Source: Clostridia bacterium
GTDB lineage: Bacteria; Bacillota; Clostridia; Christensenellales; Aristaeellaceae
DNA length: 12,919 nt
Direction: 5' to 3'
Assembly (NCBI GenBank): GCA_017469605.1
Contig: JAFUGB010000083.1
Location: 1 to 12,919 of the forward strand
In this document: positions 1-6,413 of the stretch, in pieces
How the letters are laid out: every line of letters starts with the position of its first letter
Numbering within the stretch: the first letter of the stretch is position 1
Position numbers and translations under genes: made by a program
The notes under the pieces: model-generated
Seen by the model: only the letters and a program-made list of their open reading frames with translations
What the model was told of the DNA's origin: nothing
Database searches by the model: none

Positions 1-360
1 CCCATGTCTTAATAAACCTCCAAGCTTGTCCATTTTTTCAAAAATCGTTACGCTAAATCCATTCCTAGCTAAAAAAGCACTACATGTTAAACCAGCAGGT
101 CCACTTCCTATTACTGCAACTTTTTTATTAATTTTTTTTGTAATGCCATCATCCATTTCATAATTATTTTTTACAGCCATATCTCCAATAAAAGCTTCTA
201 ACTCACCTATTTGCACTGGTTCAGACTTTATTCCTCTCACACACTTTCCTCTACATTGGCTCATATGAGGACAAATTCTTCCACATACTGATTCTAACAC
301 TGTTGTTTTGCTAAGAACTTTATATGCTTGTTCATAATTTTCTTCTTTCACATTTTTTAT
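1..360 (-). CDS. gltA: Partial glutamate synthase (NADPH) small-subunit/GltA-type flavoprotein, AT-rich fragment
   Basis: Reading the minus strand from 360 to 1 gives 120 codons without a stop; both ends are missing. The sequence shows the family's Cys-rich segment (CGRICP, then QCRGKCVRG, then IGELEAF), which in this family coordinates an iron-sulfur cluster, followed by a dinucleotide-binding motif VAVIGSGPAGL and a second-strand acidic residue in FEKMDKLGG. That order is typical of homotetrameric GltA of clostridia and of related GltD/NfnL/SudA subunits, which pass electrons from NAD(P)H through FAD; the fragment cannot separate these. Base composition is about 33% G+C against about 59% next door, with AAA/AGA/ATA-type codons. 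The frame runs open into the upstream GC-rich gene only because of the abrupt join at 360/361, so the apparent fusion is not a real protein. Probably from a different, low-GC organism. Confidence 0.75.
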   Translation of the reverse strand, partial: MKNVKEENYEQAYKVLSKTTVLESVCGRICPHMSQCRGKCVRGIKSEPVQIGELEAFIGDMAVKNNYEMDDGITKKINKKVAVIGSGPAGLTCSAFLARNGFSVTIFEKMDKLGGLLRHG

Positions 361-366
361 TAGGGA
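355..366. other. Abrupt composition break; probable chimeric join
   Basis: Left of about 360 the DNA is 33% G+C and codes for a GltA-type flavoprotein. Right of it the DNA is about 59% G+C and codes for an unrelated secreted protein. Both are on the minus strand and both are interrupted in mid-domain. In GltA relatives the residue before IKNVKEEN is usually Phe within a conserved stretch; here the codon at 363-361 is Leu and the sequence before it belongs to the other protein, so the join is within a few bases of 360/361. No insertion sequence ends, direct repeats or tRNA are visible there. Assembly or library chimerism is the simplest explanation. Confidence 0.75.
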
Positions 367-1736
367 ATCCGCTGCCGCCCCGAACGCCCGGAAGGGTTCG
401 GTGGCGCCGTAATACCATTCCGCAGGATAAACGTGATCCCACACCTTGTCGCCCTGGGAGAAAAAGATAAACGCCCGATCCCGAACGAGCGACCCCGTAA
501 CGCTGGACAGGTCATGTACGTGAATAAGCGTCGGCACACGGCCATTTCCTTCCCAGCTGTATACAAGCTGGGTAAAATTGGCAGCCCCATCCTGCTCGCG
601 GGAGATGATATAGCCGAATCCGGCATCACGCCTTTGCAGGGAATGATTGACCAGCTCCAGCGGCGTGGTTTGGCCCGAAGCGCGCTCGGTTTCCAAATCG
701 AAGGCGTCCTGGGGAACGATTTCGCCAAACCGCCCGGCCACCGGATCCCACAGGCAAAAAACGCTGTATTCATTGGCCGCGCCCCGGGCGGTGCACAGCA
801 CCAGATCCCGATAGCCATCAAAATTCATATCCTCCAGCCAGGCCAGGGCGCCCAGCGGATCATTGGCCGGATGCTCGGCGCTGTCATATTCGAATGCCTG
901 CGTCTGCCCAGCTCCCTGACCGAAACCGTAACGCGCAGGATATTTTCATGCCGTGCTTCCGCGGGATTGCGCCTGCCGGTATCGGTAATCACAACATCCA
1001 GCACAGGGCCGTCCTCCGTCACACGGAAGGAGCGGCAGAACGCCCCTTCAGCGCCGGGCGTCTGGGCGTCTGAAAAGCCAAGCCGCTCCCGCCTTTCCTC
1101 CCGTTCCATAAAGGAGGGCAGGCTGCAATCAAACCTGTTTTTTTGCCATTCCCCGATCAGCGCTTCGGCCTGGCTTTCGGGGATTTCGGCGCCGTCCAGC
1201 GTCCAAACCTGTTTATTTTTGTCAAAATCATAATTGCTTTCCAGAACCTGCGCGTTTTTCCAGCCGCACTGGCTGTATTCATAGACCGTATTGGACGCGC
1301 CGGAGGAGCCCTCGGCGCAATATCCATATTGATTGGTATTATAATCATAGGTCAGGGTGACCCGGAAGCGCTCCCAGCCCCGCAGTACGGTAACGGGCTT
1401 TCCGTCGGCTATCGTCAATATTTCAAAAATATCGGTGCCCAGCGCCTGGCCGCCTTCCACGGAGCCGATCACCAGCTCCGGGCTCCCGTCGCCGTCCATA
1501 TCCAGATAGGTATAGCCGATCACCTCCAGCGGATCACGGCCGGTGGAATACCAAACAGCGTGCCGGGCATCCTCAATGGACTCCCGGGACAAGCTGGCGT
1601 CCGGAGCGGCCGCCAGCCCGGCGGCCCATTCATCCAGCACAGGCTCATAGAGAGCAGCACGGCTGTTCCAGTCCTCGGCATGGGCGGCGCAGATCAGCCC
1701 GAATACCAGCAGCATTGCAAAACAAACCTTTTTCAT
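361..1736 (-). CDS. Secreted protein with Asp-rich (FG-GAP/VCBS-like) motifs; frameshifted and truncated
   Basis: The start at 1736 has an AAGGAAG ribosome site (about 1744-1750) and opens with a signal peptide: MKK, a hydrophobic stretch, then AHA before Glu21. The mature part carries DMDGDG at residues 79-84, and later EDMNFDGYRDLVL, both like the Asp-rich calcium-type loops of FG-GAP/VCBS-type surface repeats. The frame from 1736 meets a stop at 825. From about 920 the recognisable protein (GQGAGQTQAF onward) continues in the next frame, open down to 361, so one base appears to be missing near 919-925. That is either a sequencing error or a real mutation. The C-terminus is lost at the 360/361 join. 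Together the two parts give about 459 residues. The function is unknown. It follows the SH3 protein on the same strand after 121 bases and may be co-transcribed. Confidence 0.6.
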
Positions 1737-1787
1737 ACTTTTTCTTCCTTACTAATATAAAGTTTCGACACCCAGCCAGGCCTGCAC

Positions 1788-1819
1788 CGTTCCGGCGTGC
1801 AATGACCCTGCCCGGAACG
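1788..1819. repeat. 8-bp inverted repeat between the two secreted-protein genes
   Basis: CGTTCCGG at 1788-1795 is the exact reverse complement of CCGGAACG at 1812-1819, with 16 bases between. On the minus strand it lies 38 bases past the stop of the SH3 protein and just ahead of the downstream gene. It could form a hairpin in the transcript, but no T-run follows on either strand, so it is not a convincing intrinsic terminator. It might be an attenuator, an mRNA-stabilising stem or chance. Confidence 0.3.
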
Positions 1820-1857
1820 CGCCTTCATGGCCCCAGGCGTATGCCGATGCGGCCGCG

Positions 1858-3633
1858 TCAGCCGTTTCCTTCCCAGAAGTAGTCCATGGGCGCGTACATC
1901 AGATTGCCGTCGGTGCGATTGAGCAGGATATACAGGTCGTCCGCCACACCTATAATGACCCAATCCACGCTCTGGGGCATGGTGCTGGGCGTTTTTCGGG
2001 TGCGCTCGGCCCAGCCCGGAATGTCCTGGTCCTCATAGCCTTCTTTCACCATCAGCCACGGGAAGGCGGGCTCTACGGCGCTGGCGCGCGTATCAAAGGC
2101 CAGGTATTTGCGCACCATCCAGCCGGTCAGGCCGTCTTTGCCAATTAGCACCTGGCACCAATCGCCGCGGGTATCCAGCACGCGCACCGGCGTGCCGTTA
2201 TAGAATTTGCCGTAGGAATCGGCGCTGGTGGCGGCCTGTGTGCGCAGGTTCAGCCGGTCGGCAGGGTTGGGATTATTGACCACGGCCCAGCCGCTGCTGT
2301 CCACGGCCCCTTTGATGCCCTCCAGCGTTTGGGGATAGGCCAGGAAATCAGCTTCGAACAGATCGTCAGCGCGCAGCGTGCCGTACAGCCTGACCGTTTC
2401 ATCCGGCATCCAGAAGGTAACGCCGAAGCGATTCACGCTGTAATCAAAGCTCTCGGCATCGTTGCTGACGCGGCCTCCCGTAAGCTTCCATTCGTAGGGG
2501 GCTGTTTTATGATAGTACAGGCTCCAAGACTGCCCCGCCATATCCAGGTAAATCTGGCCTTCGCCGGCATGGAAGGTATCCATGCTGGTTTGGGGCGGCA
2601 GTACGTGAGTGGTCTGCTGGAAATAACGGCCAAGGACATCCGGGTATACACCCGTCACCCTGCGGTCGCCTTTGGCGTCCTCGGTCAAAAGGATCAGCTG
2701 CTCCTGCTGGGGGGCCAGGTCAACCACTTTTCCGTCGATGGAAATACGGGTTTCATCCAGGGCGCCAGGCTCCCGGAAAATGTCATAATAATTGTTCCAA
2801 AGCTCATCCGCGGGCATGGACGCCAGGCGGGCGGAAAGGGGGATATCCAGCAGCGCAACCGTCTTTTCCAATCCCTGCTCCCCGGAATAGGCGGCCTGGA
2901 TAACCTGAAGCACGGGACCCTGGCCGTCATCGGCCACCCGGGCAAAGGTCGCGCTGGCACGCGGGCCATTGCTGTCATACAGGCGATGGGAAACCAGCGT
3001 ATAGCCGGGAAAATCCTCCCGGATGGCGGCGGGCAGCAGGGCGGCGATCCTTTTCCCCTCGGCGGGCGTCATGGGATAGCTGTCAAAATCATACAGGAAG
3101 CTGTAGGCCTTTTCCCGCGTTCCGGCGTCAAACCGATACGCCGGTTCTGTGCTGCCGGCAGGATAATAGGCGATCACGCTGTCCTGGATCATCACCGCGC
3201 CGTTATAGCGGGCGGGATCGGCAAACCCGTCCAGGCTGAACCATTGGCCGTCGTAATGGTAGCTTTCATACGCGCCGGTCGGGCTGAAAAAATCAAACCC
3301 CAGGGAATCCGCATAGGATGTGCCGTCCGGGCGGGGCTTGCCTGGGTCGTGGCGGCGAAGATAAACGCGGTTTTCCTCTCCCAGCGTGATGCCGCTGGCG
3401 TTCGATTGCCACTGGCCGTCCTGCCAGCTATATCCGCTCAGCCAGCCGTATTCATTGGCGGTATATACATGCCTGCCGCCATCCGGCAGCTCAAACACGA
3501 TGCAGTCACTGGTCGGGCCGGAGAGCGCTTCCCGCAGCGATTCCGGCACGGGATCGCAAAAGGCGTTTTCGTCAGCCAAAGCCGGATGGGCCAGCAGCAA
3601 AACCAGCAGCGTAAGCAATACAGCTTTCTTCAT
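1858..3633 (-). CDS. Secreted protein with C-terminal bacterial SH3 domain
   Basis: Encodes 591 residues starting at ATG 3633. The frame is open further upstream to 3894, but this ATG has GGGAGG six to eleven bases ahead and begins a clean signal peptide (MKKAVLL, a Leu-rich core, ALA cleavage site before Asp-Glu), so the longer version is rejected. The mature N-terminal 420 residues have no motif I recognise; they are rich in Tyr, Trp and Asp, suggesting a beta-rich extracytoplasmic module. Residues about 449-514 form an SH3b domain: NPADRLNLRTQAA, then SYGKFYNGTPVRVL, GDWCQVLI and GLTGWMVRKYL. Such domains commonly bind peptidoglycan or other wall polymers, so a cell-wall location is inferred. 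The last 75 residues form a short extra module ending FWEGNG. It diverges from the metal-efflux operon. Confidence 0.8.
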   Translation of the reverse strand: MKKAVLLTLLVLLLAHPALADENAFCDPVPESLREALSGPTSDCIVFELPDGGRHVYTANEYGWLSGYSWQDGQWQSNASGITLGEENRVYLRRHDPGKPRPDGTSYADSLGFDFFSPTGAYESYHYDGQWFSLDGFADPARYNGAVMIQDSVIAYYPAGSTEPAYRFDAGTREKAYSFLYDFDSYPMTPAEGKRIAALLPAAIREDFPGYTLVSHRLYDSNGPRASATFARVADDGQGPVLQVIQAAYSGEQGLEKTVALLDIPLSARLASMPADELWNNYYDIFREPGALDETRISIDGKVVDLAPQQEQLILLTEDAKGDRRVTGVYPDVLGRYFQQTTHVLPPQTSMDTFHAGEGQIYLDMAGQSWSLYYHKTAPYEWKLTGGRVSNDAESFDYSVNRFGVTFWMPDETVRLYGTLRADDLFEADFLAYPQTLEGIKGAVDSSGWAVVNNPNPADRLNLRTQAATSADSYGKFYNGTPVRVLDTRGDWCQVLIGKDGLTGWMVRKYLAFDTRASAVEPAFPWLMVKEGYEDQDIPGWAERTRKTPSTMPQSVDWVIIGVADDLYILLNRTDGNLMYAPMDYFWEGNG

Positions 3634-3637
3634 TTGA

Positions 3638-3645
3638 ACCTCCCT
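3638..3645 (-). promoter_or_regulatory. Ribosome binding site that sets the SH3-protein start
   Basis: On the minus strand CAGGGAGGTTCAAATG places GGGAGG (3644-3639) five bases before ATG 3633. This Shine-Dalgarno match, together with the signal peptide beginning right after it, decides the start against upstream in-frame codons. Confidence 0.7.
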
Positions 3646-3870
3646 GTATGATCTGTATTTATGTTCACTATATATAACGACCGATCCTGCCGTTTTACTG
3701 CAAAATTTGGAAAATAATTTTAATGAATAAAATCGTCCAGTTTCTTTCCGCACGCCGCATCGCCGGAATGGGGGAAGGCCCCCGGATCCCTTGGAGGCGG
3801 GCGCATCGTTTTCCCGTTGGGGCCAGGTTTGTCCATTATAGACTAACTGTAAGTTTTTATCCGATCCCTG

Positions 3871-3899
3871 TTGACACGGCGGCCTGTTCTGCATATAAT
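3871..3899 (+). promoter_or_regulatory. Sigma-A promoter of the ArsR-P1B ATPase operon
   Basis: Perfect consensus boxes: TTGACA at 3871-3876 and TATAAT at 3894-3899, separated by exactly 17 bases. Transcription should begin around 3906-3907, inside the ArsR-type palindrome that follows. A promoter this strong is expected to be silent only because a repressor sits on it. Confidence 0.9.
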
Positions 3900-3904
3900 A
3901 ACAT

Positions 3905-3920
3905 TTGAACAGATGTTCAA
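3905..3920. promoter_or_regulatory. ArsR/SmtB-type operator overlapping the transcription start
   Basis: TTGAACA (3905-3911) and TGTTCAA (3914-3920) are exact reverse complements around a two-base centre, GA. The TGAACA-N2-TGTTCA core matches the imperfect palindromes bound by SmtB/CadC/ZiaR-type repressors. It starts six bases after the -10 box and covers the expected +1, so bound repressor would block initiation of its own operon. No second copy of the palindrome is visible upstream. Confidence 0.85.
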
Positions 3921-3942
3921 TTGTTTGTAAAGGAGGCGCGCC

Positions 3943-4326
3943 ATGGAAGCGCAGGATGAACGCCGACAGCGAGAAGGCGAGGCGCCGGTATGCACGTTTT
4001 TAAACGCCCATCCCGATGCCATTGCCAATGTACGGGCTACGCTGCCGGATGATGATACGCTGCTGGATGTCAGCGAATTGTTTAAGGTGCTGGGGGACAG
4101 CACGCGGTGCAAGATATTGTTTGTGCTGCTGGTTTCTGAAATGTGCGTCTGCGACCTGAGCCAGCTGCTTGGCATGTCGGTATCGGCCATCAGCCATCAG
4201 CTGCGCATCCTTCGGCAGGCCCAGCTGGTGCGCTATCGCCGGGAAGGGAAAACGGTATTTTACGCGTTGGCGGATGAACACGTGCGCACCCTGCTCAGCC
4301 AGGGCATGGAGCACGTGCAGGAATAA
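3943..4326 (+). CDS. ArsR/SmtB-family metal-sensing repressor (CadC/SmtB-like)
   Basis: A 127-residue winged-helix repressor, of normal length for the family, starting at ATG 3943 behind AAAGGAGG (3930-3937). The family signature is clear: ELFKVLGDSTR at 45-55, the recognition-helix region MSVSAISHQLRILRQ at 78-92, and the wing VRYRREGKTVFYAL at 96-109. Both metal sites known in this family appear. The alpha-5 zinc-type site is complete at Asp111, His113, His124 and Glu127, with SmtB spacing (+2, +13, +16). The alpha-3N cadmium/lead-type site is suggested by Cys68-Val-Cys70 (EMCVCDL) plus Cys17 in the N-terminal arm. Cys56 replaces the usual Leu after DSTR. Fifteen bases separate it from the ATPase gene, and the operator lies on its own promoter. 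Zn, Cd or Pb sensing is therefore expected, but the exact inducer cannot be read from sequence. Confidence 0.93.
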   Translation: MEAQDERRQREGEAPVCTFLNAHPDAIANVRATLPDDDTLLDVSELFKVLGDSTRCKILFVLLVSEMCVCDLSQLLGMSVSAISHQLRILRQAQLVRYRREGKTVFYALADEHVRTLLSQGMEHVQE

Positions 4327-4341
4327 GGGGGAGGCATTCGT

Positions 4342-6324
4342 ATGAGTCACGATCATAATCATGAGCATGAACACGAGCACGAGCATGAACATGAGCACGA
4401 ACACGAGCATCATCATGAGCATCATCACCATGATCATGGCCATTGCCACGGGGACGGCTGCGGCTGCGGTCATCATCATGGAGAGAGCGATGCCGGCGAG
4501 CGCAAAGCCATGCTGATCCGCATCATTGCGGGCGCTGTGCTGCTGGCGGCTGCCTGGCTGTCGCCGCTGACCGGCATCGGACGGCTGCTGGCCTTCCTGG
4601 TGCCCTACCTTGTGGTGGGCTATGATACGCTTTTGCACGCGTTCCGGGGCATCCTGCATGGCGAAGTGTTTGATGAGGATTTTCTCATGTCGGCGGCTTC
4701 CATCGGCGCGCTGTGCATAGGCGAGTATCCCGAGGCCGTGGCGGTGATGCTGTTTAACCAGATTGGCGAGCTGTTTGAGGATACCGCGGTGGAAAAGAGC
4801 CGCGGCGCCATCCGTGACCTGATGGATATCCGGCCCGATCATGCCAATGTGGAGCGCGATGGCCGCATCGCCCAGGTTTCCCCGGAGGAAGTGCGGGCGG
4901 GGGATATCCTGGTAATCCGTCCCGGCGAGCGCATCCCGCTGGATGGCGAGGTAATCAACGGGAATTCCACGCTGGATACATCATCGCTCACCGGCGAATC
5001 GGCGCCCAGGAGCGTGCAGGCAGGCGAGCAGGTGTTCAGCGGCTGCGTGAATCTGACCGATGTATTGCATGTGCGCGCGTCGGGCACCTATGCCGAAAGC
5101 ACGGTGTCCCGCATCCTGGAGCTGGTGGAAGAGGCAGGCGAGCGCAAAGCCCGCACCGAAAGCCTGATCAGCCGGTTTGCCCGCTGGTATACGCCCGTTG
5201 TGTGCCTGCTGGCGGTGCTGGTATGCGTGATTCCTCCCCTGCTGCTTGGCCAGCCCTTTACGCTGTGGCTGCGCCGGGCGCTGATCTTCCTGGTGATTTC
5301 CTGCCCCTGCGCCCTGGTGCTGTCGGTGCCGCTGACCTTCTACGCGGGCATTGGCTGCGCCGGCAAAAACGGCATCCTGATCAAGGGAAGCAACATGCTG
5401 GAAACGCTGTGCGCCTGTGATACCGTGGTGTTTGATAAAACCGGCACGCTGACCCAGGGGCGCATGACGGTGACGGCCGTGCAGGCCCAGGGGATTAAAG
5501 AGGAAGAATTGCTGCAGCTTTCAGCCCATGCCGAGGGGCTTTCCACCCATCCCATTGCCCAGGCCATCCGCGCGGCTTACGGGCGGCCCATTGAAAATGT
5601 GCGCGTCACCGCTGTCCATGAGGAAGCGGGCTACGGCATTGAGGCCACGGTGGATGGCCGCGGCGTGGCGCTGGGCAACGCCAGGCTTATGGAAAAGGTA
5701 ACGGGAACGGCTCCGGAGGCCAAGGAAAACTGCGTGTATGCCGCGGTGGATGGCAAATTTGCCGGGTACCTGCAAATCCAGGATGCCGTAAAGCCCGGCG
5801 CAGCGGAAGCCATCCGGGGGCTCAAGACCCTGGGCGTGCGCCGCACCGTGATGCTCACCGGCGACCGGCAGGAAGCCGCCCGGGCAGTGGCTGACCAGGT
5901 GGGCGTGGATGAACTGCGCGCCGGACTGCTGCCCCAGGACAAGGTATCCCATCTGGAACGGCTGCTGGCCGAAAAGCCCGCCAAAACCGCCCTGGCCTTT
6001 GTGGGCGACGGCGTGAACGACGCGCCTGTGCTGGCCCGGGCCGATGTGGGCGTGGCCATGGGCGCGCTGGGCAGCGACGCCGCCGTGGAGGCTGCCGACG
6101 TGGTGCTGATGGATGATGATCCGGCCCGCCTGCCGCTGGCGGTGCGCATTGCCCGCCGTACCCGCGGCATCGCCTGGCAGAATATCATTTTCGCTCTGGG
6201 CATCAAGGCGCTTATCATGCTGTTGGGCGTGCTGGGCATCGCCAATATGTGGTTGGCGGTGTTTGCCGATGTGGGCGTTTCGGTGATCGCTGTGCTCAAT
6301 GCTACCCGGGCCATGCGCATTTAA
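4342..6324 (+). CDS. zntA: P1B-2-type Zn2+/Cd2+/Pb2+-exporting ATPase with His/Glu-repeat N-terminus
   Basis: 660 residues, starting at ATG 4342 after GGGGGAGG (4327-4334). It exports divalent soft metals across the cytoplasmic membrane using ATP. Instead of an N-terminal HMA domain, residues 1-48 form a tail with 23 His, eight consecutive His-Glu pairs (7-22) and a Cys cluster (Cys35, Cys40, Cys42). Then come TM1-2 (about 57-97), TM3-4 (about 113-147), the actuator motif TGES (217-220), TM5 (about 284-305), TM6 with Cys321-Pro-Cys323, phosphorylated Asp365 in DKTGTLT, His403-Pro404 in the nucleotide domain, GDGVNDAP at 555-562, and TM7-8. Lys622 and Asp643 match the transport-site Lys/Asp pair of ZntA, 21 residues apart as in that family. 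This supports Zn/Cd/Pb over copper. It is the second gene of the ArsR operon and is followed by a terminator. Confidence 0.94.
   Translation: MSHDHNHEHEHEHEHEHEHEHEHHHEHHHHDHGHCHGDGCGCGHHHGESDAGERKAMLIRIIAGAVLLAAAWLSPLTGIGRLLAFLVPYLVVGYDTLLHAFRGILHGEVFDEDFLMSAASIGALCIGEYPEAVAVMLFNQIGELFEDTAVEKSRGAIRDLMDIRPDHANVERDGRIAQVSPEEVRAGDILVIRPGERIPLDGEVINGNSTLDTSSLTGESAPRSVQAGEQVFSGCVNLTDVLHVRASGTYAESTVSRILELVEEAGERKARTESLISRFARWYTPVVCLLAVLVCVIPPLLLGQPFTLWLRRALIFLVISCPCALVLSVPLTFYAGIGCAGKNGILIKGSNMLETLCACDTVVFDKTGTLTQGRMTVTAVQAQGIKEEELLQLSAHAEGLSTHPIAQAIRAAYGRPIENVRVTAVHEEAGYGIEATVDGRGVALGNARLMEKVTGTAPEAKENCVYAAVDGKFAGYLQIQDAVKPGAAEAIRGLKTLGVRRTVMLTGDRQEAARAVADQVGVDELRAGLLPQDKVSHLERLLAEKPAKTALAFVGDGVNDAPVLARADVGVAMGALGSDAAVEAADVVLMDDDPARLPLAVRIARRTRGIAWQNIIFALGIKALIMLLGVLGIANMWLAVFADVGVSVIAVLNATRAMRI
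4360..4410 (+). repeat. Tandem His-Glu codon repeat in the ATPase N-terminus
   Basis: Alternating cay/gar codons run from codon 7 to 23. Two 18-base units (4363-4380 and 4381-4398) differ at one base, so the tract probably grew by slippage or unequal exchange and may vary in copy number between strains. The codons alternate between synonyms, so the tract is not a pure hexamer repeat. Confidence 0.8.
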
Positions 6325-6328
6325 GAGA

Positions 6329-6372
6329 TACGGTACTTTCCTGGAGACCCGGGAAAGTACCGTACTTTTTTT
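6329..6372 (+). terminator. Intrinsic terminator of the ArsR-P1B ATPase operon
   Basis: A perfect 13-bp stem: TACGGTACTTTCC (6329-6341) pairs with GGAAAGTACCGTA (6352-6364) across a 10-base loop. One C and seven Ts (6366-6372) follow. It begins five bases after the ATPase stop codon. No T-run follows on the other strand, so it serves the rightward operon only. Confidence 0.92.
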
Positions 6373-6413
6373 ATGCGCAAAGCGCGTGGCCGCGGGGACT
6401 TCAAGCGTGAATA

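Larger units (their letters stand above)
3634..3942. other. Divergent intergenic region between SH3 gene and ArsR operon
   Basis: This 309-base gap holds the ribosome site of the SH3 gene at its left end and the promoter, operator and ribosome site of the ArsR operon at its right end (3871-3937). For the leftward gene only weak promoter candidates are visible: a TATAAT on the minus strand at 3840-3835 with no good -35, and an AT-rich TATATA block at 3671-3676. The middle (about 3755-3835) is G/C-rich, includes a GGGGGAAGGCCCCC near-palindrome, and has no gene I can support. A 61-codon rightward frame at 3723-3908 has no ribosome site and runs through the promoter. Confidence 0.5.

Noticed and set aside
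1..921. Continuous minus-strand frame linking the secreted protein to the GltA-type flavoprotein as a new fusion enzyme
   Set aside because: Composition and codon use change at the joint, and both parts are cut in mid-domain; an open frame across a random join has about a one in three chance of occurring.
433..1233. 266-codon plus-strand frame opposite the frameshifted secreted protein
   Set aside because: Antisense shadow; the minus strand carries the signal peptide and Asp-rich motifs.
2329..3651. 440-codon plus-strand frame opposite the SH3 gene
   Set aside because: It is a high-GC shadow of the real minus-strand gene; the protein has no recognisable motif and no ribosome site.
3634..3894. 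Longer N-terminus of the SH3 protein (start at 3894)
   Set aside because: The extension is low in family-like character and has no ribosome site, while the ATG at 3633 has GGGAGG and begins a signal peptide.
4000..4842. 280-codon minus-strand frame with a Met/Val-rich stretch
   Set aside because: The repetitive stretch is simply the antisense of the His-Glu codon repeat in the ATPase gene.
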